A stretch of DNA of 64,000 bases from Beijerinckiaceae bacterium (GCA_947478455.1 CANJWR010000004.1:1-64000); one strand, 5' to 3'. Positions 1-9,154 are shown, counted from the first letter of the stretch. The notes: a model not told the origin generated them from the letters alone. Translations and numbers: made by a program.

Positions 1-1
1 C

Positions 2-133
2 GGACTTCTGGAGGCCATCAACGGAAACGTCCAGGCCGCCAAACGCAAGGCAAAAGGCTATCGCAGCAAGCGCAACCTCAAGTTGATGGTCTACCTCATC
101 GCCGGAGGGGTGCTGGACACGCTACCCACATGA
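2..133 (+). mobile_element. ISL3-family transposase, C-terminal fragment (cut by window edge)
   Basis: An open frame entering from the left edge encodes 43 residues before a TGA. It contains the stretch GLLEAINGNVQAAKRKA and then GYRSKRNLKLMVYLIAGG, which is the characteristic C-terminal end of ISL3-family DDE transposases. The bases just after the stop (about 131-147, ending in gacgagcc) resemble the terminal inverted repeat of such elements, so the insertion sequence probably ends near 147. The left part of the element lies outside the window, so it cannot be judged whether it is intact. Confidence 0.8.
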
Positions 134-152
134 AACAGCGACGAGCCGCAAA

Positions 153-467
153 ATGGATCACGATCGACGCAAGCTGCAACGCGAGCCCACGCTGGTCGAG
201 GGCATGGTGGAATTCGGGCGTCTCCGCAAAAGGTACGCCTCGTGCCTGATCACAGAGATTTCCGGTGAAGGCGCGCGAATCTGGATGGTCGAACGGACCA
301 TTCTGCCGAAGAAATTCAAGCTTTTTGTCGGCCTGGACGATCAGGTCGGGAAGGACGCCACAAAGGTCTGGCGGCGCGAATCCGAGCGCGGAATTCGTTT
401 TGAAAAGCACGCCGCTGCACCGGCGCGGCTGCTTTCGGCGCTTCTGCCGAGGTGGTCTGCGGCGTAA
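153..467 (+). CDS. Small PilZ-domain-like protein
   Basis: The frame encodes 104 residues. An N-terminal basic motif (DRRKLQRE, residues 4-11) fits the RxxxR arm of PilZ domains, and ISGEGARI (about residues 36-43) fits the [DN]xSxxG motif, followed by a beta strand and a late KVWRR segment like the usual TVVWR. PilZ domains bind cyclic di-GMP and control motility or exopolysaccharide. The first conserved residue here is E or I-S rather than D-x-S, so c-di-GMP binding is not assured. The start codon lies only about six bases beyond the presumed end of the ISL3 element and has no clear Shine-Dalgarno sequence, so native upstream signals may have been lost or replaced. Confidence 0.7.
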   Translation: MDHDRRKLQREPTLVEGMVEFGRLRKRYASCLITEISGEGARIWMVERTILPKKFKLFVGLDDQVGKDATKVWRRESERGIRFEKHAAAPARLLSALLPRWSAA

Positions 468-605
468 AACTGTAAAATCCGGGGGCGAGTGCTCCCGGAG
501 ACGTGCATAAGTCCCAAAACAGGGCAGGCATTAACACGACATTTACCCTGATCGACCAGCATGTCCCACACGCAGGCAAGACGACCTGTGGGAAAAAGGG
601 GCTGC

Positions 606-2096
606 ATGAGTTCGACAATTCTGATCGCCGACGACGATCCGGTACAGCGCCGACTGCTGGAGGCGATGGTTCGCCGTTTTGGCTATCAGGTGGAAACCGT
701 CGATGGCGGCGAAGCCGCGCTGGCGCGCATCGACGCCGGCGACCAGCCCGAAGTTGATCTGCTGATTCTCGATCTCGTCATGCCTGATCTCGACGGCATG
801 GGAGTGCTCGGACGTCTGCGCGAGAAGAAGAATTCGCTGCCCGTCATCGTCCAGACAGCTCATGGGTCGATCGAGGCGGTCATTTCCGCCATGCGGGCCG
901 GCTCTACCGATTTCGTCGTGAAGCCTGTTGGCGCCGAACGATTGCAGATTTCCATCAAGAACGCCCTGCGGGTCGATGCGCTTGAGGATGAAATCCGTCG
1001 CATCTCGAAGCGCAACGCCGGTACGCTGAGTTTCAAGGATATCGTGACGCGCAGCGACGATATGGGGCGAATCATTCGCCTGGGCGAACGCGCCGCCAAA
1101 TCGTCGATTCCGGTCCTCATCGAGGGTGAGTCGGGCGTCGGCAAGGAACTGATCGCGCGCGCAGTGCAGGGCGCGTCTGACCGCAAGGGCAAGCCGTTCA
1201 TCACAGTCAATTGCGGCGCGTTGCCGGAAAATCTCGTCGAGTCAATTCTGTTCGGTCATGAGAAGGGCGCCTTCACGGGCGCAACCGAAAAACACGTCGG
1301 CAAGTTTGTCGAAGCCAACGGCGGCACGCTGTTCCTCGACGAAGTCGGCGAATTGCCGCTCGAGACACAGGTGAAACTGCTGCGCGCTCTTCAGGAGGGC
1401 GAGATCGATCCTGTCGGGGCCAAGCGGTCCGTGAAGGTCGACATTCGCCTTATCTCGGCGACCAACCAGAATCTCATCGAACTGGTGAAGCGCGGCAAGT
1501 TCCGTGAAGATCTGTTCTACCGCCTCAACGTATTCCCGATCACAATTCCGCCGCTACGCTCGCGTCGCGACGACATTCCCGATCTGGCGCGGCGCTTTTC
1601 GGCCCGCTTTGCGGCTGAGGAAGGCAAGAAGCTGCGCGGCCTCACGGCCGAAGCGAGCGCATTGCTGACGCGCTATGACTGGCCCGGCAATGTGCGCCAG
1701 CTCGAAAATGCTGTTTTCCGCGCCGTGGTTCTGGCCGATGGCGACGAACTGGGCGTGGCGGAGTTTCCGCAAATTGCCGCACAGGTGGACGGCTTCGACG
1801 TGCGTGTGCCGCCGGCGCCCGCCATGCCGGTTTCGACACATCCCGCGCAGCGCGAATTCGTTCGCGTTGAAGTACGCGACCCGAATGTGCTGAAATTGCT
1901 CGACGATGGCGGCGATGTCCGCAAGCTCGAGGAACTCGAAGCCGAAGTCATCAGGTTCGCGCTGTCGCACTATCGCGGACAGATGTCCGAGATGGCTCGT
2001 AAACTGGGCATCGGCCGCTCAACGCTCTATCGCAAGATGAAAGATTTCGGACTCGACGAAGGAAGCTCCATGGCCGGCGAGGCCAGCGCCGCCTGA
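606..2096 (+). CDS. Sigma-54-dependent response regulator (receiver, AAA+, Fis-type HTH)
   Basis: The protein has 496 residues from the ATG at 606, which follows a gggaaaaagggg ribosome-binding region. A receiver domain spans about 1-120, with the acidic pocket D9-D11 and the phosphoacceptor D56 in LILDLVMPD. An AAA+ domain follows (about 140-375) with Walker A GESGVGKE, the sigma-54 contact loop GAFTGA and the Walker B segment GGTLFLDEVGE. A Fis-type helix-turn-helix closes the protein (about 450-485, MARKLGIGRSTLYRKMK). It should activate sigma-54 promoters when phosphorylated. No histidine kinase is adjacent, so its partner is unknown. It is upstream of the L,D-transpeptidase gene in the same direction but separated by 177 bp, so co-transcription is uncertain. 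Confidence 0.92.
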   Translation: MSSTILIADDDPVQRRLLEAMVRRFGYQVETVDGGEAALARIDAGDQPEVDLLILDLVMPDLDGMGVLGRLREKKNSLPVIVQTAHGSIEAVISAMRAGSTDFVVKPVGAERLQISIKNALRVDALEDEIRRISKRNAGTLSFKDIVTRSDDMGRIIRLGERAAKSSIPVLIEGESGVGKELIARAVQGASDRKGKPFITVNCGALPENLVESILFGHEKGAFTGATEKHVGKFVEANGGTLFLDEVGELPLETQVKLLRALQEGEIDPVGAKRSVKVDIRLISATNQNLIELVKRGKFREDLFYRLNVFPITIPPLRSRRDDIPDLARRFSARFAAEEGKKLRGLTAEASALLTRYDWPGNVRQLENAVFRAVVLADGDELGVAEFPQIAAQVDGFDVRVPPAPAMPVSTHPAQREFVRVEVRDPNVLKLLDDGGDVRKLEELEAEVIRFALSHYRGQMSEMARKLGIGRSTLYRKMKDFGLDEGSSMAGEASAA

Positions 2097-2273
2097 AACT
2101 GTTGCGGCAGCGACACGCAGGTCTGAAGTCTTGACCTGTGCGCCGCCGCACAGCCACGCCGCCATTGCATTCCTAGTGTTGGAACGGTTGAGATAGCGAA
2201 TCGAAAGTCGTCCCCGGTGGGGCGGCCGGTCGGATGCTGCGCCGACGTTCGCATTCACCAAAGGGGCCTTCGG

Positions 2274-4225
2274 ATGTCATCGCCTGTGACAAAGTTCTGG
2301 CTTGCGGGTGTATCTTCGGTCGTCCTGGCGCTGGCCTTGTCCGGGCCCGTGCGCGGGCAGGAGGCGATATCCGCGACCGCAGCCCCGATGGAACTGCATA
2401 ATCTCGATGTGATGCTGCCGCCGGAAGCCCCGGCGCGCTTCGACGACATTGTGGCGACCCCGCTCGCGCCGCCCGAAACGGCTGTAAAAGCTGACAATGT
2501 CAATGGTTTGATGCCGGCCCTGCCGCCGGACGTCACGGCGAATTTCGACGATGTGACTCAAGCTCCGACCCAGCGCGCCGGGGCCGATGTCGTGGTTCCG
2601 TTGCCGCCCGATGCGACCGCGCATTTCGACGATGTGACGGCCGAACCGAAGGCCGTTGCGGCAACGCCAGAATTGAAGCTCGATATCGATCTGCCGCCGG
2701 CTGCGGTCGCGCAGTTCGATGACATCTTGCGTCAGCAAGCGGCGCAGGCGCTGGGCGAGGCTGTTCGCACGTCCGTTGCGTCGGTGAACGAGGTCCCGAT
2801 CGTGCGCGGTCCCTTCGCGGTCGCCATGCGCAAGGAGCGGGAAGCGGTTGCGGCCTTCTATGAGGCGCGCGGTTTTGCGCCTGTCTGGCTTGCGGACGGC
2901 AAATGGACCCCGCAGGCGGCAGCCGCAATCGCGCGGCTCGAGCGCGCAGGCGACGACGGCCTCAACCTTCAGGCCTACAAAATTCCGACGCTTAAGAGCG
3001 CTGCGCCCGCCGAACAGGCGGCGGTAGATGTGGCGCTGTCACAGGCGGTGGTCGCCTATGGGCGGCAGGCGAGCGGCGGGCGTCTCGATCCGCGCTCGAT
3101 CGCGGCGACCATTACGGCGAAGCCGGAAGTAGCGGATGCGGCGAAGATTCTGGCCGATGTATCGGGTTCCGCCGACGCGGGCGCGACCCTGCAGGGCTTC
3201 AATCCGCCCCATAAGGGCTATGTGGATTTGCGGGCCAAACTCGCCGAACTGCAGCGGGAGAAGCCCGCCATGCCGCCGCAGGTGCGCATTCCTGCCGGTC
3301 GCGAACTCAAGATCGGCATGAAAGACCCTCGCGTTCCGCTGATCCGGTCGCGGTTCGGCATCGACAATGCGCAAGTTGCCAATACGAGCGACGATCTGGT
3401 TTATGATTCTCGCGTCGCGACCGCGGTAGCGGATTTTCAACGCGAGGCAGGCCTGCCGGCGTCAGGCGCTTTGACGGCGCGCACCATTGCGGCCCTGTCG
3501 GGTGGCGAGCCTTCGCAACTGGAAGGCGAAATCGTCGCCAATATGGAGCGCTGGCGCTGGCTGCCGCGCGACATGGGCGAGGACCGGATCGAGGTCAATG
3601 TTCCCGACTATGCGCTGAAGGTCACGAAGGCGGGGACGGTCGTACACCGCACCCGCGTGGTGGTGGGCAAGCCGCAGAATGCGACGCCGATCTTTTCGGA
3701 CACGATGCGCTATCTGATCGTCAATCCTTACTGGAACGTGCCGGTCTCGATCATCAAGAAAGAGATGATGCCCAAGCTCGCCGCCGATCCGTCCTATCTG
3801 ACGCGGCAGGGCTACGAGGTCACCCAGTACCGGGGGCAGGTGGTGGTTCGCCAGCCGCCGGGCGAGCGCAATGCGCTGGGCCGCATCAAGTTCATGTTCC
3901 CTAACGAACATTCGGTCTATCTGCACGATACGCCGTCGCGCCACCTCTTCGCCAATGCGGAGCGGGCCTACAGCCATGGCTGCGTGCGCGTCGAAAATCC
4001 TTCGCGCTGGCCGAAGTTGTGCTGGGCCGCGACAATGGCTGGACCGAGGACCGGCTGAAGAAGATGGTCGGCGGCGGCGAAAAGACCGTCCATCTGCCCA
4101 AAACCTTGCCCGTCCACATCCAGTATTTCACCGCGCTGGTGGACGAGGCGGGCAAGCTGCAGCTTCGCAAGGACATCTACGGATATTCGAAGAAAGTGCG
4201 GGCGGCGCTCGGCGTCGACGCTTAG
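2274..4225 (+). pseudogene. L,D-transpeptidase (YkuD/YcbB-type) with a C-terminal frameshift
   Basis: The ATG at 2274 begins a signal peptide and a protein of the YcbB class, which cross-links peptidoglycan through 3-3 bonds in the periplasm. Residues 48-151 hold four degenerate copies of an LPPxxxAxFDD motif. A helical region, a peptidoglycan-binding domain (about 350-400) and a YkuD catalytic domain follow, with the nucleophile motif SHGCVR at 567-572. After VENPS the frame runs into a stop at 4056-4058. The expected continuation (AEVVLGRDNGWTED through a stop at 4223-4225) is present in another frame. Adding one T in the TT at 4001-4002 would restore VENPFALAEVVLG. The catalytic cysteine is kept, but about 70 C-terminal residues are replaced. 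This could be a true mutation or a sequencing error. Confidence 0.85.
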
Positions 4226-4516
4226 GCGGCGCGAATCGAGGCCAAACTGGCCCTTTTCGGACTCAGGTCAAATATTTGTAATCGGGATGCTTTTTGTCCG
4301 CAGGCTGCTTTTTTCCGGCCTGCGGCGCTTTGCCTGGCGCAGCGCCACAAAGCCGCCATGATCTGGGGGCTTTTTTTCCCCTGCGGATCGGAGTAAACAT
4401 TGCGTGATGCCGTCAAGGTTGGGGAAAGGTTCTCGGGCTTACGAGGATTTAACCCTTCTTCGCAATAATTCGCTCACCATAAGTTCACCCGTGTATGGGG
4501 TGAACCTCCTCAAAAT
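4226..4516. other. Intergenic region of about 290 bp, no gene seen
   Basis: The stretch between the transpeptidase and the DUF882 gene contains no plausible coding frame. Its left part is ordinary sequence with T runs near 4285 and 4370 but no clean terminator hairpin. Its right end is more AT-rich and holds an inverted repeat just before the next gene, listed separately. The promoter of the DUF882 gene is presumably here, but no convincing -35/-10 pair could be assigned. Confidence 0.6.
4483..4505 (+). promoter_or_regulatory. 8-bp inverted repeat in the DUF882 gene leader
   Basis: The arms GTTCACCC (4483-4490) and GGGTGAAC (4498-4505) are perfect inverted complements separated by seven bases. 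The repeat ends 11 bases before the GTG at 4517 and covers the GGGG of the leader, the most purine-rich stretch there. It could be an operator or an RNA hairpin limiting ribosome access. No regulator can be named. Confidence 0.45.
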
Positions 4517-6346
4517 GTGAGTTCGAGCTTGCTGAAAGCGCGTATGCGAAACGCCGCCCGGAAATGCTGGTCGCTGATGGCGACCGCCGGAGCTAGTGCA
4601 ATTGCGCTGACTGCCCTTTCGACAACCGAAACCCAGAATGCGGTCGCCAACGGCGACACCCGCACCATCAGCCTGTTTCACTCCCATACGAACGAAACCA
4701 TCACGGCCACCTTCATGGTCGACGGCCAATATGACGGTCGTGTTCTCGAAAAGCTGAACTGGTTCCTGCGCGACTGGCGGCTCGATGAGCCGGTCAATAT
4801 GGACCCGCGCCTGTTCGACACGATCTGGGCGACCTATCGGGAGAGCGGATCACGCGAGCCCATGAAGGTCATGTCGGCCTACCGGTCGCCGCGCACCAAT
4901 GCGATGTTGCGCCGCCGGTCGAAAGCTGTGGCCGAGAATTCCCAGCACATGGTCGGCAAGGCCATGGATATTCATTTCGTCGACGTTCCCATGTCGCGAG
5001 TCCGCGAAATCGGTATGCGCCTGCAGCGCGGCGGCGTCGGCTATTATCCGAGCGCCGGTTCGCCCTTCGTGCATCTGGACGTCGGCAGCGTGCGCGCCTG
5101 GCCGCGCATGAGCTACGACCAGCTCGCCCGTATTTTCCCGGACGGCAAGACCGTCCATATCCCCAGCAACGGACAGCCGTTGGCTCGCTACGAAGAAGCC
5201 CGCGCCGAACTCGCGGCGCGTGGCGGGGCGCTTGCTCCGACACTTGCACAGGTCAAGATGCCGGGCTTCCTGGCCTTCCTGTTCGGCGGCGGCGAAGATG
5301 AAGACGTTGCCGCTACCCGGGCTCCTGCTCCGACCCGTAACACACGCGGTCGCCAGCAGGTCGCTTCGCTCGGTCGCGCGACCGGCATCGGGCCTGCACC
5401 GATCGCCGCGCCCGCCAATGGAGACGACAACAGCGCCGCCGCGTTTTTCCGCGCCGATGCGGCCCGCTTGGCGCCACAGGCGCCTGTCCAAACGCAGGTT
5501 GTGGCGCGCGCGCAGACCAATCTTCCGCGTGGCGAGACTTTCCTGAGCCCTGCGCCGCCGCAGAGCGCGCCGGTTCAGACTGCCGCTCCTGCCCCTGCTC
5601 CTCAGCCGGTGGCTATTGCGGCGCTCGACCCGCGTCTGCAGGATCGCGCGGCCTCGCTGCCGCTGCCGCCGCGCCGTCCTGACGATCTGCCGCTGATTAC
5701 GGCCAGTATTCCGGCGCTTGCGCCGTTGCCGCCGGTTCGCCCGGTTGAGTTGGCTTCGCTGGTCACTCCGCGCGCGTCGAATGGTTCGGCTTCCGCCGCG
5801 AAGGCTGACGCCATCGCGGGTCTGATAGGCACGTTCAGCACTGTGCCGCCGCCGCGCGGCCGCGATCTGCCGAAAATCATCACGCAGGGAACATCGCTGC
5901 AGCAAAAGCCATCGGCTCCGGGCGTCATGTCCTATGCGCCCGAAGATTCGCTGCTGGCGCGTTCGGTCATCATGACCAAATCGACGTCTATCATACCAAC
6001 ACCGCCCACGACGGCTCGTCCGCCGGTTCGCTCCTCCGGCCCGGCCAAGAAGGCCGATCTGGTGGCGGCGCGGCTTGATCGCTCGAATTTCCGCAGTTTG
6101 ACGGCGAGCGTCGAGATGGCGCGGGTTACGACCCCGACTGTGCTGGGTTCGACCGTCGCGCCGCTTCGGCCCGCAGGCCGCGTCGATGCGCGGGCGCTGG
6201 TTTTCTCGTCGGCTTCGGAACTCCCGGCAAGCTTCGAGGCGCGGAAGCCGGAATTCGACAGCAAGAGCTTTTCGGGTTCCGCCTTGCAAGCCCCTGCAGG
6301 CAGCGACCAGCGTGCCGACGCTGCCGGCGACAAGCGCGTCAACTAA
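4517..6346 (+). CDS. DUF882/YcbK-like murein endopeptidase-type exported protein
   Basis: The GTG at 4517 gives 609 residues; an ATG at 4544 (residue 10) is an alternative start. An N-terminal hydrophobic segment (about 18-34) looks like a signal peptide. Residues about 48-205 form a DUF882 domain related to peptidase M15/YcbK, with the presumed zinc ligands H144 and D151 (QHMVGKAMDIH) and H186 (FVHLDVG), and a YRSP motif at 122-125. Members of this fold cut peptidoglycan cross-links. The remaining 400 residues are a long, low-complexity Ala/Pro/Arg-rich tail with repeated PLPPRRP-like segments and no recognised domain. The neighbouring L,D-transpeptidase gene suggests a shared role in wall remodelling. 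Confidence 0.85.
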   Translation: MSSSLLKARMRNAARKCWSLMATAGASAIALTALSTTETQNAVANGDTRTISLFHSHTNETITATFMVDGQYDGRVLEKLNWFLRDWRLDEPVNMDPRLFDTIWATYRESGSREPMKVMSAYRSPRTNAMLRRRSKAVAENSQHMVGKAMDIHFVDVPMSRVREIGMRLQRGGVGYYPSAGSPFVHLDVGSVRAWPRMSYDQLARIFPDGKTVHIPSNGQPLARYEEARAELAARGGALAPTLAQVKMPGFLAFLFGGGEDEDVAATRAPAPTRNTRGRQQVASLGRATGIGPAPIAAPANGDDNSAAAFFRADAARLAPQAPVQTQVVARAQTNLPRGETFLSPAPPQSAPVQTAAPAPAPQPVAIAALDPRLQDRAASLPLPPRRPDDLPLITASIPALAPLPPVRPVELASLVTPRASNGSASAAKADAIAGLIGTFSTVPPPRGRDLPKIITQGTSLQQKPSAPGVMSYAPEDSLLARSVIMTKSTSIIPTPPTTARPPVRSSGPAKKADLVAARLDRSNFRSLTASVEMARVTTPTVLGSTVAPLRPAGRVDARALVFSSASELPASFEARKPEFDSKSFSGSALQAPAGSDQRADAAGDKRVN

Positions 6347-6474
6347 GACAGACTTCCTCGAAACGGCCGATTGGCCCGGCGTTGACAATGCCGGGTGGGC
6401 AAAACATGATCGCCTTCGATCAGTCTGCTGCGCATTTGCATGATGCCTGACGCCCGGGAAGAGACGCCGACATC

Positions 6475-7317
6475 ATGAGCACGCCGGTCGAGAATGCCGC
6501 CGATCCGCTCCTCGTCATCGACAATATCTACAAGCGCTTCGGCACGGACGCCGATGCGACTGTGGCGGTCGATCACATGTCGTTCGGCGTGAAGCCCGGC
6601 GAATTCGTTTCGGTGATCGGCCCGTCGGGTTGCGGCAAGTCCACACTGTTCAACATCATCGGCGGATTGCTGGGCGACTACGACGGCGAGGTGCGCGTCG
6701 GCAAGGAGCGCATCGACGGTCCGCATCCGGCCATCGGGATGGTGTTTCAGGAAGAATCGACCTTCCCGTGGCGCAATGTCATCGACAATGTCGCCTTCCC
6801 GCTGGAATTGCGCGGCGTGCCGAAGTCGGAGCGTCAGGACCGGGCGCATCACTTCATCGACATGGTGGGTCTGGCGAATTTCGAAAAGCGCTTTCCGTCG
6901 CAGCTTTCCGGCGGCATGAAACAGCGCGTGTCGATCGCCCGAACGCTGGTGTCGGAGCCGCGCATCCTGCTGATGGATGAGCCGTTCGCGGCGCTCGACG
7001 AGCAGACGCGGCTTTTGCTGGGCGACAAGATTTTGCAGATCCAGCAGCAGTTGAACCAGACGACGCTGCTAATCACCCACAATCTCACCGAGGCCGTGCA
7101 GCTGTCCGACCGGATCGTGGTGATGACCTATCGGCCCGGCAGGTTGAAGCGCATCGTCAATATCGATTTGCCGCGCCCGCGGACGTCTGAGGTGGTCGGC
7201 AGCGATGCGTTCGGCCATTACGTCGCGGAAATCTGGAACGATCTGCGCGAGGAAGCCAGCCGCGGCATGGTGGACGCCGAGGCCTCGATTTCCCGCCGGA
7301 GCGCCGCCCGTGGCTGA
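6475..7317 (+). CDS. ABC transporter ATPase, nitrate/sulfonate/taurine (SsuB/TauB) type
   Basis: The 280-residue protein has Walker A GPSGCGKST (49-57), the Q-loop around MVFQEESTFPWRNV, the signature LSGGMKQR and Walker B ILLMDEPFAALDE, followed by the switch histidine in LLITHNLTEA. The WRNV spacing after the Q-loop is typical of the SsuB/TauB/NrtD group. It energises the two permeases encoded directly downstream, the first of which starts inside its last codons. The substrate cannot be read from the ATPase. Confidence 0.92.
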   Translation: MSTPVENAADPLLVIDNIYKRFGTDADATVAVDHMSFGVKPGEFVSVIGPSGCGKSTLFNIIGGLLGDYDGEVRVGKERIDGPHPAIGMVFQEESTFPWRNVIDNVAFPLELRGVPKSERQDRAHHFIDMVGLANFEKRFPSQLSGGMKQRVSIARTLVSEPRILLMDEPFAALDEQTRLLLGDKILQIQQQLNQTTLLITHNLTEAVQLSDRIVVMTYRPGRLKRIVNIDLPRPRTSEVVGSDAFGHYVAEIWNDLREEASRGMVDAEASISRRSAARG

Positions 7318-8092
7318 ACGGGTCCACTTGCGGCGGCTTGCGGGGACATCGTGGTTTCCGGTCGCGGTCGGGATCGCGACGCTCGTGGCGGTCGGGGCGC
7401 TCGTCGAGGTTCTGCTCCTTGCGGGCGTGATGAACCGCTACATGCTGCCGTTGCCCTCCGATGTGCTGGGCGCATTTCGGCGCGTGATCATGGAAGAAAA
7501 CATTCTGTCGCGCACGGGCGATACGGCGTTCGAGGTTCTGACCGCCGGCTTTCTGGTAATTGTCTTCGGGGTTCCGCTGGGCGTGCTGTTTCACCGCTTC
7601 CGTATTCTGCGGATGGCGCTGGAAGACTGGGTGGCGGCGCTGGCGGCTGCGCCCATCGTTCTGGCGTTTCCGCTGTTTCTCGTGCTGTTCGGGCGCGGGC
7701 CGAAAACGGTGATCATCATCGCCTTCGTGTACGGCATTCCGCCGATCTTGCTGAAGACGCTGGAAGGCCTGTCGTCGACGCGCGGCGTGCTGATCAACGT
7801 GGGGCGCAGCCTCAACATGACGCCGACCCAGATGTTCTGGAAGATCATGTTCCCGTCCGCGATTCCATCGATCTTCACCGGCATCAGGCTGAGCTGGACG
7901 TTTTGTCTGGTGACGGTGGTGGGCGTCGAATTTCTGGTCAATCTTGGGGGACTGGGCCAACTCATCAATGATCTCGCGGAACGTTACGATCTGCCCGGAA
8001 CCTATGCGGGAATTGCGTTCGTGATCCTGCTCAGTGTGGCCTTCTTCATCGTGCTTGAACGGATTGAGACATGGCTGCAACCGGAGCGATAG
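7310..8092 (+). CDS. ABC transporter permease (BPD_transp_1, SsuC-like), first subunit
   Basis: I chose the GTG at 7310, which overlaps the ATPase stop by 8 bp, rather than the longer frame that begins inside the ATPase gene, because the extra N-terminal residues are arginine/proline-rich and unlike a permease. The 260-residue product has about six membrane segments. It carries the EAA-type cytoplasmic loop near GRSLNMTPTQMFWKIMFPSA, which contacts the ATPase. It is translationally coupled on both sides. It differs clearly from the second permease, so the transporter is probably a heterodimer. Confidence 0.88.
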   Translation: MAERVHLRRLAGTSWFPVAVGIATLVAVGALVEVLLLAGVMNRYMLPLPSDVLGAFRRVIMEENILSRTGDTAFEVLTAGFLVIVFGVPLGVLFHRFRILRMALEDWVAALAAAPIVLAFPLFLVLFGRGPKTVIIIAFVYGIPPILLKTLEGLSSTRGVLINVGRSLNMTPTQMFWKIMFPSAIPSIFTGIRLSWTFCLVTVVGVEFLVNLGGLGQLINDLAERYDLPGTYAGIAFVILLSVAFFIVLERIETWLQPER

Positions 8093-8883
8093 CGGCCCGG
8101 CCACGCAAGCGCACCTGGCTCGATCTTGAGTCCGGGCCCGCGCCGTCGCGCAGCGCCGTGCTCGGCGTGCGGATCGTGTTTGCAATTGTGGTCATCGCCA
8201 TCTGGGAAGCGATCTCGGCCTCGGGGCTTTTCTTCGGCGACGTGGTGCCGTCGCTGGTGAAAATCCTCGCTTCCATGTGGCGTCTGCTGATTCAGGATGC
8301 GTTCTGGACCAATCTGCAGGTGACGGCGCTGGAGATTCTGGTTGCGCTGGGGATCGGGGCTGCGGCCGGAATCGCCTGCGGAATCATTCTGGGGGCCAAT
8401 GGCTTTCTGCGAAAGGCCTATGAGCCTTTCATGTATTACTTCAGCCCGACGCCGCGCATCATCCTGTTCCCGATCATGATCATGTGGTTCGGGATCGGGG
8501 TGGAATCGAAAGTCGCACTGGGGGCGCTGTCGAGCTTTTTCCCGATTGCGCTCTCCACTTCCGCCGGCATGGCGCTGATCGACAAGGTGCTGATCCGGGT
8601 CGGGCGCAGTTTCCGCGCCAGTGCTTGGCAGATGGCGACGAAAATTTATCTGCCGGCCATGCGGGTTCCAGTTTTGACCGGCATTCGCCTCGGCTTCGGG
8701 CTGGCGATGATCACAGTGCTCCTCGCCGAAACCAAGCTCTCCAACAAGGGGCTTGGCTATCTGGTGATGCAGTTTTACCAGCGCTTCGACATGCCGACGC
8801 TCTATGCGCTGCTGATCGTGCTGTTCTTGATCGCCGGCGCCGGAAACGCCCTGATCGGACGCTTCGAGCGCGCGTCTCGCTAG
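8071..8883 (+). CDS. ABC transporter permease (BPD_transp_1, SsuC-like), second subunit
   Basis: The ATG at 8071 overlaps the first permease by 22 bp. The 270-residue protein has an N-terminal cytoplasmic stretch, then about six membrane helices, with an EAA-type loop at VGRSFRASAWQMATKIYLPAM. It belongs to the nitrate/sulfonate/taurine import family. No periplasmic binding protein gene accompanies the trio, and the operon ends here, 3 bp from the convergent gapR stop. Confidence 0.9.
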   Translation: MAATGAIAARPRKRTWLDLESGPAPSRSAVLGVRIVFAIVVIAIWEAISASGLFFGDVVPSLVKILASMWRLLIQDAFWTNLQVTALEILVALGIGAAAGIACGIILGANGFLRKAYEPFMYYFSPTPRIILFPIMIMWFGIGVESKVALGALSSFFPIALSTSAGMALIDKVLIRVGRSFRASAWQMATKIYLPAMRVPVLTGIRLGFGLAMITVLLAETKLSNKGLGYLVMQFYQRFDMPTLYALLIVLFLIAGAGNALIGRFERASR

Positions 8884-8886
8884 GCT

Positions 8887-9129
8887 CTAAACGTCGCCCA
8901 GTGCGGACAGGTAGAGTTCCAGAATCTCTTCTTCCTCGCGGCGCTTGTCGCGATCCATACGGCGGATCGAGACGATCTTGCGGATGATCTTGGAATCGTA
9001 GCCGGTGCCCTTGGCCTCGGCATAGACTTCCTTGATGTCGTCCGCGATGGCGCGCTTTTCTTCTTCCAGACGCTCGATGCGCTCTAGGAAAGCGCGCAAA
9101 TGGTTGGCGTCGACCGCGTTGGTGCTCAT
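8887..9129 (-). CDS. gapR: GapR family nucleoid-associated protein (DUF2312)
   Basis: The 80-residue product matches GapR over its length, with the coiled-coil [27 protein letters not shown] and the conserved C-terminal [21 protein letters not shown]. GapR tetramers encircle overtwisted, AT-rich DNA ahead of replication and transcription machinery and stimulate topoisomerases in Caulobacter. It is the last of three minus-strand genes starting at the amidohydrolase, but it is 114 bp from the gene before it and separated by a strong hairpin, so it probably has its own promoter. Confidence 0.95.
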   Translation of the reverse strand: MSTNAVDANHLRAFLERIERLEEEKRAIADDIKEVYAEAKGTGYDSKIIRKIVSIRRMDRDKRREEEEILELYLSALGDV

Positions 9130-9154
9130 GTGCCGGCCTGTCTCTGTGGTGTGG

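Noticed and set aside
4019-4225. A separate small gene starting with GTG at 4019
   Set aside because: Its sequence is the expected C terminus of the upstream L,D-transpeptidase, so it is the frameshifted remainder and not an independent gene.
4850-6388. A 512-codon minus-strand frame opposite the DUF882 gene
   Set aside because: It is an arginine-rich mirror of the low-complexity Ala/Pro tail of the real gene.
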